A stretch of 64,000 nucleotides of DNA from Ferruginibacter albus (GCF_020042285.1 NZ_CP083388.1:124001-188000), one strand, 5' to 3'. Positions 42,907 to 52,993 are shown, numbered from the stretch's first letter. Made by a program: numbers and translations. Notes: a model not told the origin generated them from the letters alone.

Positions 42907-43869
42907 TTATTTTTTTATTCCTTTAACTACAGCTGCCCAGCAATTATCATAATATATTTTGCCACCCCATACACTTTCCATTCCATATTTTTTGAACCAA
43001 TCTGTTACTGTACTTATTTTTTGAGGATTATCATATTCCGGAGAAAACATATCAAATGTATCTAATACACATAACTCTCTCAATTGCTCATAGGGTAATC
43101 CTTTGGGTAGTGTTCCGTCAATATCACAAATAGGCAAAAAGCGGTTTACTAATGCACCGAGCCCTACGCGTGAAAAAAACTGATATGTTCTAATAAGCCA
43201 ATCTATATTACTGTCTATTTTTTTATATAGCTTTTCATGGCTTAGCTTTTTGGTAAATGGACGGAATAAATATTTAATATGCAATTTTGTCCACCAACCA
43301 TTAATGGCATAAAAGTCCACTACTACTTCTGCACCCGGTTTTGCCATTTCAATCAATGACTGTACCGATCTTTCAAAATCGGGCGTATGCTGCAATACAC
43401 CTATACAAAAAACTTTATCGAATTGCGCTTTTGCAAAAGGCAATTCATAAATGCTTGCCTGGAAAAGATGAAGACGATTATTTGTTCCGTTATTTTTATA
43501 ATTCGCTTCAACAGCATTGCTAAAATCAACACTATATAAATTGGCTTTAGTATAATCCAATATAATTTGTGAAAACCTTCCTGCTCCTGAACCTACTTCT
43601 AAAATATTTTTACTGTCCAGTTCTTCTTTATCCCAATTTGTTTCTGCAAAAAAACGTGTTCTGGATATATCAACATTAGAAATTTTGTCAATTTGCGCTT
43701 CAGAAAATTTATTCCATTGATAGCCGAAGCTTTCCGTATAATTGTCGTTTGAGACGATGCGGTAGGCTCCATTTTTATAAGGAAAAAAATTGTCTGCAGC
43801 ATCTGTAAGCCCATTGTCAATTTTGGAAAGCGGCTTTTGATTATAAGGATTCTGTAATTGGATAGACAT
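42907..43869 (-). CDS. SAM-dependent methyltransferase
   Basis: 320 residues. A short N-terminal part (NPYNQKPLSKIDNGLTDAADNFFPYKNGAYRIV) resembles a Trm112-like lead-in but without cysteines. YTESFGYQWNKFSEAQ follows, and then the SAM motif ILEVGSGAGRFSQIIL (near residue 89), SVDFSNAVEANYKN, and VFCIGVLQHTPDFERSVQSL. Such enzymes are frequent in O-antigen and capsule loci. Its acceptor is unknown. It sits between a flippase and a GT4 in the long operon with gaps of less than 10 bp. Confidence 0.86.
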   Translation of the reverse strand: MSIQLQNPYNQKPLSKIDNGLTDAADNFFPYKNGAYRIVSNDNYTESFGYQWNKFSEAQIDKISNVDISRTRFFAETNWDKEELDSKNILEVGSGAGRFSQIILDYTKANLYSVDFSNAVEANYKNNGTNNRLHLFQASIYELPFAKAQFDKVFCIGVLQHTPDFERSVQSLIEMAKPGAEVVVDFYAINGWWTKLHIKYLFRPFTKKLSHEKLYKKIDSNIDWLIRTYQFFSRVGLGALVNRFLPICDIDGTLPKGLPYEQLRELCVLDTFDMFSPEYDNPQKISTVTDWFKKYGMESVWGGKIYYDNCWAAVVKGIKK

Positions 43870-43875
43870 GAAATA

Positions 43876-44961
43876 TCAAGAGTTTATCAATGTTTCGTAA
43901 ATCGCAAACAACCGTTCAAAGTATTTGGACTGTGTATAATTCTCGGTTGCTATTTCAATTCCTTTTACCGACATATCATTTAAATCGTACTTGTTTTCAA
44001 CTATTTCTGTGATACGATCAATAAAGCTTTGCTCATCAGCAATATCAAAAAAGACTGCATTGTCTTGCGTTTCCGCTTTCAATCCCGGCAAAGCCGATAG
44101 TAATAAAGGTAATCCAATAATCATTGCTTCCATTACAGCTACACTGCAGCCTTCACTTTTAGAGGGCATTACATACATGTTGTAATCAGGCAGGATCTTG
44201 CTTACGTTTGTTGTTACTCCCTTAAAAATAATAGGAAGTTGGTTGTCATCAATTTCTTTTTGTAAGCCAGTCATGCCGCCTTGGTCAATGCCGTAAATAT
44301 CCAAGGTTATATTAACGTTTTGCAGCTTTTTAAATGCTTCTACCAGGTATGCATAATTTTTTACAGGCTTTATATTGCCAACTGCCACCATCTTTAATAC
44401 CGTAAATTGATTATAGTTTTTGGATGGTGGTTTTGTTTCAAAAAATTCATCTGAAATACAATTGGGAACTACAAACCTTTTGTTTACCCTTTTAATATAT
44501 TTTTCATAATCCTCCAGTAAATGCTCTGCTACCGCTATAACAGAATGATACTTACGTACCGTAGCGTTTTCTATAAATCTCCAGAAAACATTTTTGCTAA
44601 ATACTTCATACCCTAAAGCACCATGTATTGTAAACACAAGGGGAATATCGGCGGGACAAGCAATGCGGGCTATTAAACTACTATGAAAAAGATGAGAGTG
44701 TACCAAATCGGGCTGATGCCCTTTTATAATTCTTTTTAACTGTAAAGCACATCGCGGTATTGATAAATTGCTTTTAAAATTTAAGCAATAACTTTTTTCA
44801 CAAACGATCGTTTTTGTTACGTCAAAAATACCCTTCTTATTAAGGGTTACGAGAATTACTTTATAAGCATTGTTCATCCCGGGTAATAGATCCGTTACTA
44901 ATTTTTCTGCGCCACCTGCTCCCAGGTCATTTATAACAATTACAATGGTTTTTCTCTTCAT
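43876..44961 (-). CDS. Family 4 glycosyltransferase
   Basis: 361 residues, GT-B. The start is VIVINDLGAGGAEKLVTDLLPG with DLVHSHLFHSSLIARIA. The donor half has VAVGNIKPVKNYAYLVEAF, YGIDQGGMTGLQ, LPDYNMYVMPSKSEGCSVAVMEAMIIGLPLLL. It is paralogous to the enzyme at 40542 in the same operon, with the closest likeness around the His of DLVHSH and the C-terminal EAM segment. Probably adds a different sugar to the same or a related repeat unit; specificity is unknown. Confidence 0.9.
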   Translation of the reverse strand: MKRKTIVIVINDLGAGGAEKLVTDLLPGMNNAYKVILVTLNKKGIFDVTKTIVCEKSYCLNFKSNLSIPRCALQLKRIIKGHQPDLVHSHLFHSSLIARIACPADIPLVFTIHGALGYEVFSKNVFWRFIENATVRKYHSVIAVAEHLLEDYEKYIKRVNKRFVVPNCISDEFFETKPPSKNYNQFTVLKMVAVGNIKPVKNYAYLVEAFKKLQNVNITLDIYGIDQGGMTGLQKEIDDNQLPIIFKGVTTNVSKILPDYNMYVMPSKSEGCSVAVMEAMIIGLPLLLSALPGLKAETQDNAVFFDIADEQSFIDRITEIVENKYDLNDMSVKGIEIATENYTQSKYFERLFAIYETLINS

Positions 44962-44966
44962 TTCCC

Positions 44967-45731
44967 TTATTCTTTATCGCTATTGAGTTTTCGCTGTAAA
45001 AAATTTTTTCCTCTTCGGATATAATCTCTTTTGTGATATTGTTGCAGTAATAGATAGTCGGCGGCTATTACAGGGAATTCTTTATTAAGAAATGCCTGCC
45101 GCTCTTGCATATTATTGGACTTAGAAACAGTACTTATACCGTCGCGTTCCATTTCTACAATTGTTGTATCTATAAAAAAATTAGTAGCATTATATCGAAC
45201 CAGGCAAAGAATGATGTGACAAATATCTGCCACTACTTTATAAGAAGTGTCATACAATCCCGCTTTATCAAAAAGCTCTTTCTTAAAGAACATCGATTGA
45301 TGGCAAATTCCTGTTTCCAATATATTTAATAAATGTAAGGGATAAGGGTTGTATTTGACAATGCCATAAACGATCGCTTTGCCATATACAATGTCGTGCT
45401 GTTGTTGAATTAGCGATTTGCTTATAATTGATAAAACCTTTTCATTCACCAAAAAATCCCCCGAGTTCAGGAATAGAAGATATCGGCCTTTTGCTTTTGC
45501 AATTCCTTTATTGATGGCATCGTAAATACCATTGTCTTTTTCGGAAACCGTGTATGAAAATCTTTGTTGATGTTCTTCTATTATGACCGTACTGCCATCA
45601 GTAGAACCGCCATCAATGATAATGTATTCGTAGTCGGTGAAAGTTTGATCAAAAACACTTTTTATTGTTTTGCGCAAACCGGGTTCATTATTATAATTAA
45701 TAGTGATAATGCTAAGAACCGGCTGTGGCAT
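44967..45731 (-). CDS. Family 2 glycosyltransferase
   Basis: 254 residues, a normal small GT-A enzyme. LSIITINYNNEPGLRKTIKSV and IIIDGGSTDGSTV are the nucleotide-binding parts. KDNGIYDAINKGIAKAKGRYLLFLNSGDFL carries the metal-binding SGD in place of DxD, as in the WcaE-like group. GICHQSMFFKKELFDKAGLYD is the acceptor-side helix. It should add one sugar with inversion. Position is mid-operon, 5 bp from the GT4 gene at 43876. Confidence 0.9.
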   Translation of the reverse strand: MPQPVLSIITINYNNEPGLRKTIKSVFDQTFTDYEYIIIDGGSTDGSTVIIEEHQQRFSYTVSEKDNGIYDAINKGIAKAKGRYLLFLNSGDFLVNEKVLSIISKSLIQQQHDIVYGKAIVYGIVKYNPYPLHLLNILETGICHQSMFFKKELFDKAGLYDTSYKVVADICHIILCLVRYNATNFFIDTTIVEMERDGISTVSKSNNMQERQAFLNKEFPVIAADYLLLQQYHKRDYIRRGKNFLQRKLNSDKE

Positions 45732-45776
45732 TTATAAGGTTTATAAGTAATAAAAATTGTATGCAAGATAAGCCGT

Positions 45777-46964
45777 TTAAAGATTTGCATACATATTCAC
45801 TATTTTTTTAAGGGCATCTGTATGTAATATTTTGTCTGCATGTAGTTTGCTGTTAGCGATATTATGTTGCCTGTATTCTGTATCAGCATATATCTTATAA
45901 CACTTCTCGGCTATGTCTTCTACATTTGACGGATCAAATGTAAAACGACTGTCACCAATTGTTTCTGGCAAGGATGTTACATTTGAACAAACTACCGGGA
46001 TTTCCATGATAATGCTTTCCATCAACGGAAAGCTTCCGGCTTCGTACATAGTAGGCACCACAACAGCTTCGGCGCTCTTATAAATAGCATACAGCGTTTC
46101 ATCATCTACAATTCCTAAAAACGATACATTATTATCCAGATCCAATTTTTTTAGTACAGGCATTATTGCATGATCAAAAAAGACAGTTTTATTACCTGTA
46201 CAAACAAGGGAGATGGTAACTCCTTTTTCATCCCGCAGGTAAGCGATAGCTTCTAATAATTTAATGTGATTTTTATGTTGCCAGGTATTTGCTGGATAAA
46301 GTAAAAATTTTTTGGGTAAATACAGGTCGGCAATATTTTTTAAAACGCTGCCTCTATATTTCATGAACCATAAATTTTTCATGCTTAATAAGCATACCAT
46401 TATTTTTTCCTGAGGTATTCTGAAATATTTTATGATGTCTTTTTTTACGTGCTCGTAACTCACTATTATTTTATCGGAAACAGATAATGCATTCCAAAAT
46501 GCTACAGCCCTGCCAATGCGTTGTTCCGGGGTAAAATTTTCAGGAAAGATCAATTCCTGAACATCGTGCATGGTACAAATAATTTTTACATTGCTTGCTA
46601 AAGGGATGGTTTGCGCGGGTTCGTGAATAATATCAATCTTATATTTTTTGCAAATTTTATTTATATGTGAATATTGCCGGATACGAAACGATTTTTTACT
46701 TTTCTCTAAAGCAAGGTTTATGTTCTTGGTTGCTATACGAAATACTTTTTGATATGTTTTTTCTGTTATTGCGGTAGCAGGAATACCATGAAAATGATCA
46801 CAGTTATTGATACAGGCAGTAATGAAAGCATCGCTCGTATTGTAGAGAATATAATATTGATTTCCCGAATGATCTTCTTGTAGGGTTTCTAATAGTGCAA
46901 TGGCATATTGCCGTATGCCGCCACTTTCCTGGCTCAACGTCGGTATAAAATATAAAATATTCAT
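45777..46964 (-). CDS. Family 4 glycosyltransferase
   Basis: 395 residues, GT-B. Landmarks are FIPTLSQESGGIRQYAIALLETL, IDIIHEPAQTIPL, CTMHDVQELIFPENFTPEQR, and the donor half LLYPANTWQHKNHIKLLEAI, SFLGIVDDETLYAIYKSAEAVVVPTMYEAGSFPLMESIIMEIPVVC. The EAGSFPLMES segment gives the donor-binding Glu. The start ATG overlaps the upstream GNAT stop as ATGA. Acceptor and donor are unknown. Confidence 0.9.
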   Translation of the reverse strand: MNILYFIPTLSQESGGIRQYAIALLETLQEDHSGNQYYILYNTSDAFITACINNCDHFHGIPATAITEKTYQKVFRIATKNINLALEKSKKSFRIRQYSHINKICKKYKIDIIHEPAQTIPLASNVKIICTMHDVQELIFPENFTPEQRIGRAVAFWNALSVSDKIIVSYEHVKKDIIKYFRIPQEKIMVCLLSMKNLWFMKYRGSVLKNIADLYLPKKFLLYPANTWQHKNHIKLLEAIAYLRDEKGVTISLVCTGNKTVFFDHAIMPVLKKLDLDNNVSFLGIVDDETLYAIYKSAEAVVVPTMYEAGSFPLMESIIMEIPVVCSNVTSLPETIGDSRFTFDPSNVEDIAEKCYKIYADTEYRQHNIANSKLHADKILHTDALKKIVNMYANL

Positions 46965-47392
46965 CCGCTTATTTTTAAGTAATACAGCAAATAAGTATCC
47001 GTGTTTTTTTGTAATACAAACCCAAATTTTTGGTATAATTCAATTGCTGCAAAATTATCTTTGTCAACACTTAAATAAATACCCTTCAACATATTGTTTC
47101 TGGCAGCTTGTAATAAATATTCCATCATTGTTTTGCCTAATCCTTTACCCGTATATTTTTCACTAACGGCAATGCCTAACCATACCTTATCGCCTTCTTT
47201 ATCTAAATGACCATAGCAAACCGGCTCATTATTATGAAACAATAAGTAGGTACATAAATGATTCTGAATAACGGTTAGTGGACGCCTGGCAAAATACCGG
47301 AAGCTTATTAAAGATTTACCGGCATTAGAGAGAAAATCATTAATAAAGTAATGATTGGAATTATCAATTTTAATTAGCTGTACATCTGTCAT
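46961..47392 (-). CDS. GNAT acetyltransferase, probably amino-sugar N-acyltransferase
   Basis: 143 residues from the ATG at 47392, which overlaps the aminotransferase stop as TAATG; a TTG at 47410 would add six codons. The CoA-binding motif is VSEKYTGKGLGKTMMEYLLQAA, followed by LKGIYLSVDKDNFAAIELYQKFGF, the usual GNAT C-terminal half. The directly preceding gene is a DegT-type sugar aminotransferase, the same order of activities as WecE and WecD, so N-acylation of a 4-amino sugar is likely. WecD is longer, so identity with it is not claimed. Confidence 0.82.
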   Translation of the reverse strand: MTDVQLIKIDNSNHYFINDFLSNAGKSLISFRYFARRPLTVIQNHLCTYLLFHNNEPVCYGHLDKEGDKVWLGIAVSEKYTGKGLGKTMMEYLLQAARNNMLKGIYLSVDKDNFAAIELYQKFGFVLQKNTDTYLLYYLKISG

Positions 47393-48480
47393 TAAAAAGA
47401 TTTTATACAATCTGTAATAAACAAGATGTCTTTTTGAGTAAGCCCCGGATAACTTGGCAAGTTTATTCCCCGCCAGCCCAGGTCTTCGGCCACTTCATAC
47501 CGCTGGTATTTTTTTTCATACATGGGCATTGTGTGTACAGGATAAAATAGAGGACGAGTTTCAATTCCATTTTTTTCCAGGTGTTCCCGTAGTTTATCTC
47601 TTTGCGAAGATTCTTGTACCAAAATGGAAAACATCCAATAGGTATGCTTTATATCAGCCCCCTGTAAATGGCATTCATAAGCTGTATCTTTTAGAGCATC
47701 AAGATACCATGTTGCTATTTGTAATTTTTTTTCAATAAAAGTGTCTGCCTGCTCAAGTTGTGCCAATCCAATGGCAGCGCAAATATTCGTCATCCGGTAA
47801 TTATAACCGATTACATCGTGCCAGTATTGACGATGCTTTGCCAATCCTTGTCCTTTGTAATGCACCGACCTGTCAAACAAAGTAGCATCATTCGTTACGA
47901 TCATTCCCCCTTCACCGGTAGAAATTGTTTTATTGCCAAAAAAACTAAACGCTGCAATATCTCCAAAGGTTCCGGTGTATTTGTTCTTATACAACGAACC
48001 AAATGCTTCGGCACAATCTTCAATTAAAAAAAGATTATGCTCTTTACAGATTTTTTGCAATGCATCCATATTACAGGGATGACCGTATAAATGAACAGCT
48101 ATGATCGCCTTTGTTTTAGAAGTGATCTTTCTTTTAACGCTTTCTGGATCTAATTGCCACGTGTCTCTTAAAGAATCTGCAAACACAGGCGTAGCGCCAG
48201 TATATACAATACAATTTACAGAGGCAATATAAGTGAGCGTGGGAACAATTACTTCATCCCCGGGGCCAATGCCTAATGCCAACAAGGCAAGATGCATAGC
48301 TGTTGTGCCATTGGAAACACTCGCAGCATATTTAATTCCGATCTTTTTTGCAAAGGCTTCTTCAAATAAAGAAATATATTTTCCTTTTGATGATATCCAG
48401 GTGGAATCAAGACAATCTAAAACATATTTTTTTTCATTACCATTAAGCGTAGGCTGATAAATAGGTATCTTTTTTTCCAT
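47392..48480 (-). CDS. DegT/DnrJ/EryC1/StrS sugar aminotransferase
   Basis: 362 residues. The N-terminus IPIYQPTLNGNEKKYVLDCLDSTWISSKGK is typical of the perosamine/4-amino-sugar synthase branch. The PLP lysine lies in FFGNKTISTGEGGMI (SFFGNKTI), EDCAEAFGS gives the PLP-ring Asp, and NYRMTNICAAIGLAQL is the family's dimer segment. It would aminate a 4-keto-6-deoxy sugar nucleotide with glutamate. With RmlA and RmlB in the operon the likely substrate is dTDP-4-keto-6-deoxyglucose, giving dTDP-Qui4N or Fuc4N; a GDP substrate would need a GDP-mannose dehydratase, which is not here. A GNAT gene follows at once. Confidence 0.9.
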   Translation of the reverse strand: MEKKIPIYQPTLNGNEKKYVLDCLDSTWISSKGKYISLFEEAFAKKIGIKYAASVSNGTTAMHLALLALGIGPGDEVIVPTLTYIASVNCIVYTGATPVFADSLRDTWQLDPESVKRKITSKTKAIIAVHLYGHPCNMDALQKICKEHNLFLIEDCAEAFGSLYKNKYTGTFGDIAAFSFFGNKTISTGEGGMIVTNDATLFDRSVHYKGQGLAKHRQYWHDVIGYNYRMTNICAAIGLAQLEQADTFIEKKLQIATWYLDALKDTAYECHLQGADIKHTYWMFSILVQESSQRDKLREHLEKNGIETRPLFYPVHTMPMYEKKYQRYEVAEDLGWRGINLPSYPGLTQKDILFITDCIKSF

Positions 48481-48488
48481 ATTGTATG

Positions 48489-49868
48489 CTAAGCTTGTGC
48501 AATTTTTTTTATAAAAGTAGTTCTATATTGAAAATAGAGCACTATTGTGCCCCCTAGCAGCGAGCAGATATTTGCAATAACAACACCTTCCAAACTGTGC
48601 AAATGTTTACTGATAGCTATTATCAAAGGTATATTAATTATAGCAGCTAATATAGAGAGATACATTTGCGCATCCAGCTTACCAATGCTGTTTAGCGGTA
48701 ATACAAAAATATTGTTCCAGACAGTTTGCAATATGTATATACCCATAAACACAACTAATGAAAAAGAAGGATTAAAGTCTTTTCCGATCCATATGTTGAA
48801 TGCAATGCCAGATGCGGCTATCATTATAATAACTGCAATGACTAATAATAAAAATATTTTTAAAAGATGATTTACATTATTAGTGATCCATTGGATATCC
48901 CCTCTTTTATAAGAATCGGTGTACATAGTCCATAGCGGTGTTGTAATAATGCCAAATACTAACGGTATAAGAGAAAAGTATTTATAAACAATATTGTAGG
49001 ATGTTACCTTGTCGGGAGAGAAAAGCTGTGTAATTAAAAAGTTATCAGTAGAAAAAATAACAAGAACAGCAATTTGTATGATGAAAAACTTTATACCTAA
49101 CGACATTACATCATGTAAATAAAGCTTATTAAAATAACGAAAGGAAGGAGCGATGTTTTTATAAATGGTTTTAAAAAGATATAGAGAAACAAAAATGTTT
49201 ACAATAAGAGGAGCTGCCGAAAGCACAATCCCTATTACCAATAATGGATGCGACGTGCCGCTGTACTTTACAAATAGCGTAGCTGCTAATATCAGCAATT
49301 GAATGCAGAGCGACAGAATATTACCTTTACCTGTTTTATGATTGGCTGCATATATGGTTTGAATGAGTCCTGCAACGAAGTTTAACAGCGTGCAAATAAA
49401 ACAACTATACGCCAGTAACAGTAATTCTGATTCACGAACAGAAGGCGCATTTAATAGTTTATTCCATGGAACAAAAAATCCTGCTATTGAAAAAATAAGT
49501 ACAAAAGAAAGAAACAAAAAAGATAAAAAAACATAGGTAGTGCTGACAATGATCTTTCCTTTCTGAAAGTCGTTTTCGGCTAGAGATTCTGTCAATTTAT
49601 TTCTTAACCCATTACCTAGCCCAAGGTCAAAATAAGTAAACCAGCCTGTTATTGAAAACAACGTAATCCAGATGCCGTATTCTGTTTTGTTTAAAACAGT
49701 TAATATGATCGGTATTTGCAGAAAACTTAAGAAGATACTAAGCCCTCTTGTAACAAAGCCCACACCAATATTTTTGACAACGCTTTTATTTCGTTGGTTG
49801 GTATTGGAAAAAAATTTAGCAGCTACTGTACTTTTGACTTTATTGATAATATGGTTAGATACTGCCAT
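48489..49868 (-). CDS. Wzx-type lipid-linked oligosaccharide flippase
   Basis: 459 residues with about 12 hydrophobic segments. The first, NIGVGFVTRGLSIFLSFLQIPIILT, and the following TEYGIWITLFSITGWFTYFDLGLGNGLRNKL are typical of this family. Then SYNIVYKYFSLIPLVFGIITTPLWTMYTDSYKRGD lies in the second half. This is a second, distinct flippase, 8 bp upstream of the aminotransferase gene. With two further flippases in the window more than one lipid-linked glycan may be exported. Confidence 0.88.
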   Translation of the reverse strand: MAVSNHIINKVKSTVAAKFFSNTNQRNKSVVKNIGVGFVTRGLSIFLSFLQIPIILTVLNKTEYGIWITLFSITGWFTYFDLGLGNGLRNKLTESLAENDFQKGKIIVSTTYVFLSFLFLSFVLIFSIAGFFVPWNKLLNAPSVRESELLLLAYSCFICTLLNFVAGLIQTIYAANHKTGKGNILSLCIQLLILAATLFVKYSGTSHPLLVIGIVLSAAPLIVNIFVSLYLFKTIYKNIAPSFRYFNKLYLHDVMSLGIKFFIIQIAVLVIFSTDNFLITQLFSPDKVTSYNIVYKYFSLIPLVFGIITTPLWTMYTDSYKRGDIQWITNNVNHLLKIFLLLVIAVIIMIAASGIAFNIWIGKDFNPSFSLVVFMGIYILQTVWNNIFVLPLNSIGKLDAQMYLSILAAIINIPLIIAISKHLHSLEGVVIANICSLLGGTIVLYFQYRTTFIKKIAQA

Positions 49869-49904
49869 TAACTACTTAATAAAGCCATTTCTTTTTAATG
49901 AAAA

Positions 49905-50765
49905 TTAACCTACTATCCTTTTCAGGTATTCGCCATAGCCGCTTTTCTTTAATTTATCTGCCAGGGATAATAATTGTTCTTTGTTTATGAAACCCATGCG
50001 ATAGGCAATTTCTTCCAGGCAGCCGATCTTTAAACCTTGTCTTTTTTCTATCACTCGTACATATTCTGTTGCATCACTTAAAGAATCAAAAGTGCCTGTA
50101 TCCAACCAGGCAAAGCCTCTGTCCAGCACAGCTACTTTTAATTTATTTTTTTTCAGGTAGATTTCATTAACCGTAGTTATCTCATACTCTCCTCTTGCAC
50201 TTGGCTGAATATTTTTTGCAATTTCCACTACATCATTATCATAAAAATACAGACCCGGAACAGCATAATTACTTTTAGGTTGCGCTGGCTTTTCTTCAAT
50301 GCTTATCGCATTAAAATTTTTATCAAATTCAACAACACCGTAGCGTTCAGGATCGCTTACCGGGTAAGCAAAAATTACAGCACCATTCGGATCTGCAGAA
50401 TTTTGTAATAATTTACTAAAACCACTTCCATAAAATATATTATCACCCAAAACCAATGCTACGCTGTCTTTGCCAACAAATTTTTCGCCTATCACAAATG
50501 CCTGCGCCAGCCCGTTAGGAACCTCCTGCTTTGCATATTCGATCTTACATCCCCATTGCGAGCCATCACCTAACAAACGCATGAACTGCGACTGATCTTC
50601 GGGAGTTGTAATGACTAAAATTTCTTTTATGCCTGCTAACATTAAAGTGCTTAGAGGGTAATATATCATGGGCTTATCGTAAATAGGCATTAATTGTTTG
50701 CTGATGCCCATTGTAATGGGATAAAGCCTGGTGCCGCTTCCGCCTGCAAGGATTATTCCTTTCAT
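49905..50765 (-). CDS. rfbA: Glucose-1-phosphate thymidylyltransferase
   Basis: 286 residues, the normal RmlA length. The start [18 protein letters not shown], the Lys of [34 protein letters not shown], and the C-terminal [13 protein letters not shown] and [12 protein letters not shown] segments are all intact. It makes dTDP-glucose from dTTP and glucose-1-phosphate. The start overlaps the rfbB stop as TAATG. The other two genes of the rhamnose set (rfbC, rfbD) are absent from the window. Confidence 0.95.
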   Translation of the reverse strand: MKGIILAGGSGTRLYPITMGISKQLMPIYDKPMIYYPLSTLMLAGIKEILVITTPEDQSQFMRLLGDGSQWGCKIEYAKQEVPNGLAQAFVIGEKFVGKDSVALVLGDNIFYGSGFSKLLQNSADPNGAVIFAYPVSDPERYGVVEFDKNFNAISIEEKPAQPKSNYAVPGLYFYDNDVVEIAKNIQPSARGEYEITTVNEIYLKKNKLKVAVLDRGFAWLDTGTFDSLSDATEYVRVIEKRQGLKIGCLEEIAYRMGFINKEQLLSLADKLKKSGYGEYLKRIVG

Positions 50766-51820
50766 TATCTTTTGTGATATTGTTGTTCGTAATAGTTTTG
50801 ATAGTTGCCGCTGGTAATATCATTCAACCATTGTTGATTGGCTAGATACCAATCAATGGTTTTGGAAATGCCTTCTTCAAATTGTAAAGAGGGCAGCCAG
50901 CCTAATTCATTCTTTAATTTAGTTGCGTCTATAGCATACCTTAAGTCGTGACCGGCACGATCTTTAACATAAGTAATTAATTTTTCCGATGCGCCTTTTT
51001 CTCTGCCTAATTTTTCATCCATCTGGCGACATAATTCTTTTACCAGGTCGATATTGGTCCATTCGTTATGTCCGCCGATATTATAAGTTTCACCAATAGC
51101 GCCTTTATGGAAAATAACATCAATAGCACGCACATGATCTTCTACAAACAACCAATCACGTACATTTTCGCCTTTACCATATATAGGCAACGGTTTATTA
51201 TTGATGATATTATGAATACAAAGCGGTATCAATTTCTCCGGAAAATGATATGGACCATAATTGTTTGAGCAATTAGAGATTTTTACAGGAAAATGATAAG
51301 TATGATAAAATGCCCTTACCAAATGGTCTGATGATGCCTTTGATGCAGAATAGGGGCTGCGTGGATCATAAGGCGTTTCTTCCGTAAAAAATCCTTCAGC
51401 ACCCAATGAGCCGTACACTTCATCTGTAGAAATATGATAGAATATCTTTCCATCAAAATTTCCTTTCCAGTATTCTTTAGCTGTTTGTAATAAAGAGCCT
51501 GTGCCTAATACATTGGTGGTTACAAATGCCAGGGGATCTGTAATGGACCTATCCACATGGCTTTCTGCAGCGCAGTGTAAAACGCCGGTAAACTGGTGCT
51601 CTTCAAACAGCTTACGCAATAATTCAATATCCGTAATATCGCCTTTTACAAAAGTATAATTAGGCTTGTTTTCAATATCTTTTAAATTTTCAAGGTTACC
51701 TGCATAGGTAAGCTTGTCGATATTAACTATTTTATAATCGGGATATTTTGTGACAAATAATCTGGTAAGATGTGACCCAATAAACCCTGCACCACCTGTA
51801 ATTAAAATCCGCATTGACAT
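50765..51820 (-). CDS. rfbB: dTDP-glucose 4,6-dehydratase
   Basis: 351 residues; ATGs at 51820 and 51814 are both possible. It is an SDR-fold enzyme: [29 protein letters not shown], the catalytic [10 protein letters not shown] (Tyr-x3-Lys) and [18 protein letters not shown] are all present. It turns dTDP-glucose into dTDP-4-keto-6-deoxyglucose, the branch point to rhamnose or to 4-amino-6-deoxy sugars. It begins the long minus-strand operon; a -7-like box lies 23 bp before it. Confidence 0.95.
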   Translation of the reverse strand: MSMRILITGGAGFIGSHLTRLFVTKYPDYKIVNIDKLTYAGNLENLKDIENKPNYTFVKGDITDIELLRKLFEEHQFTGVLHCAAESHVDRSITDPLAFVTTNVLGTGSLLQTAKEYWKGNFDGKIFYHISTDEVYGSLGAEGFFTEETPYDPRSPYSASKASSDHLVRAFYHTYHFPVKISNCSNNYGPYHFPEKLIPLCIHNIINNKPLPIYGKGENVRDWLFVEDHVRAIDVIFHKGAIGETYNIGGHNEWTNIDLVKELCRQMDEKLGREKGASEKLITYVKDRAGHDLRYAIDATKLKNELGWLPSLQFEEGISKTIDWYLANQQWLNDITSGNYQNYYEQQYHKR

Positions 51821-51842
51821 TGCTTATAAAGTTTTTTGGCTG

Positions 51843-51850
51843 CAAATATA
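51843..51850 (-). promoter_or_regulatory. Possible -7 box of the long polysaccharide operon
   Basis: The minus strand reads TATATTTG followed by CAGC, the same 12 bases as at 55116-55127 on the plus strand. It lies 23 bp before the rfbB ATG at 51820. No convincing -33 element. Confidence 0.45.
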
Positions 51851-51884
51851 ATATGTTATTGCCAGTAAGACGAAGAGTGGCATA

Positions 51885-52952
51885 TTATGAAAATAAAGAC
51901 AAAAAATTCTCTTTATTGGCAACAACACTATACCTTTTCTCTATTTTCTTCCTGCCATCATTGCCCATTTGCTGGCGTAGTTGTTCATCACAGATCAATT
52001 TTTCAAAAGCATTTATCCATTCCGATTCGGTTTTGCATAAAAAACCATTGATATTTTCGTCTACTATCTGCTGATTTACTCCAATCGGCGAGGCCACTAC
52101 CGGAATACCCAATGACATAAATTGTATCAGTTTAAAACCACTTTTACCTTTAGATACTTCATCATTGCTTAAAGGCATAACACCGATATTAAATTGCATC
52201 AGATCTGCAATTTCAGTGGCTTCTTTCCATTCTATAAAACGGAAGCTTTTTAACGGAAGATGTGGGTTCTGGTCGGCAATTACAATAAACTCAAAATCGT
52301 GATGCTGTTCCAGTTGTTGCAGCACAGGTACTATTTCATTCAAATAATGCAGTGTTGAAAAAGAGCCCGTCCAGCCAATTACTACTTTTTCAGTAGCCTG
52401 GTCCTTAATTACATTATGTTTATTAATGGTATCAACACAGGTGGGATTAATAATCACCGACGGATTATATTGAATGGCATAATTGTATAAATAATCGTTT
52501 CCTACAGATACTTTATAAGCTCGCCGGCAATTCTTTTTTACTTTCCAAAATGCTTTGGTAAACTTTGCCCATGAATTATTTGTAGATATTTGCGGGATCC
52601 AGATAGCATCATCAAAATCGTATATTAATTTCTTTCTTAAGATTTTTGAATAGATCCATTCAAAAACCGGTGGACCAACCGGCGCTGCTTCTCTTAAAAC
52701 AAAAACATAATCGTATTTTGAAACTATAAATAAAGATTGAAATCTTCTTATAAACCCTTTTAAAACACCGATCGCTTTTTGAAAGATCCTGCCTTTTTTA
52801 TAAAGAATACTTCTTGCATAATAATCCCAAAAGAAAACAGTATCATATTCAAAGCCGGCGTCTTTAAGCACTTGCTCATATATTTCTACCCTAAACCGCT
52901 CGGAAGGATATATTTTTTTTGGAAATGGAACTACAAAAAGGATCTTTTTCAT
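51885..52952 (-). CDS. Family 4 glycosyltransferase (paralogue of 58030)
   Basis: 355 residues from the ATG at 52952, where homology with its paralogue begins; an upstream start at 53036 adds unrelated sequence. It has GT-B parts: KKILFVVPFPKKIYPSERFR, LIYDFDDAIWIPQ, VGNDYLYNYA, VIGWTGSFSTLHYLNEI, IADQNPHLPL and GKSGFKLIQFMSLGIPVVASP. The copy at 58030 shares nearly all of these and is close over its whole length, and both lie on the minus strand as direct repeats about 6 kb apart. A third, more distant member lies at 32360. Sugar specificity is unknown. Confidence 0.9.
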   Translation of the reverse strand: MKKILFVVPFPKKIYPSERFRVEIYEQVLKDAGFEYDTVFFWDYYARSILYKKGRIFQKAIGVLKGFIRRFQSLFIVSKYDYVFVLREAAPVGPPVFEWIYSKILRKKLIYDFDDAIWIPQISTNNSWAKFTKAFWKVKKNCRRAYKVSVGNDYLYNYAIQYNPSVIINPTCVDTINKHNVIKDQATEKVVIGWTGSFSTLHYLNEIVPVLQQLEQHHDFEFIVIADQNPHLPLKSFRFIEWKEATEIADLMQFNIGVMPLSNDEVSKGKSGFKLIQFMSLGIPVVASPIGVNQQIVDENINGFLCKTESEWINAFEKLICDEQLRQQMGNDGRKKIEKRYSVVANKENFLSLFS

Positions 52953-52993
52953 CAGCAAGTCTCTATAGCAGCAAGGCGGTTTATGTTTTTTGC

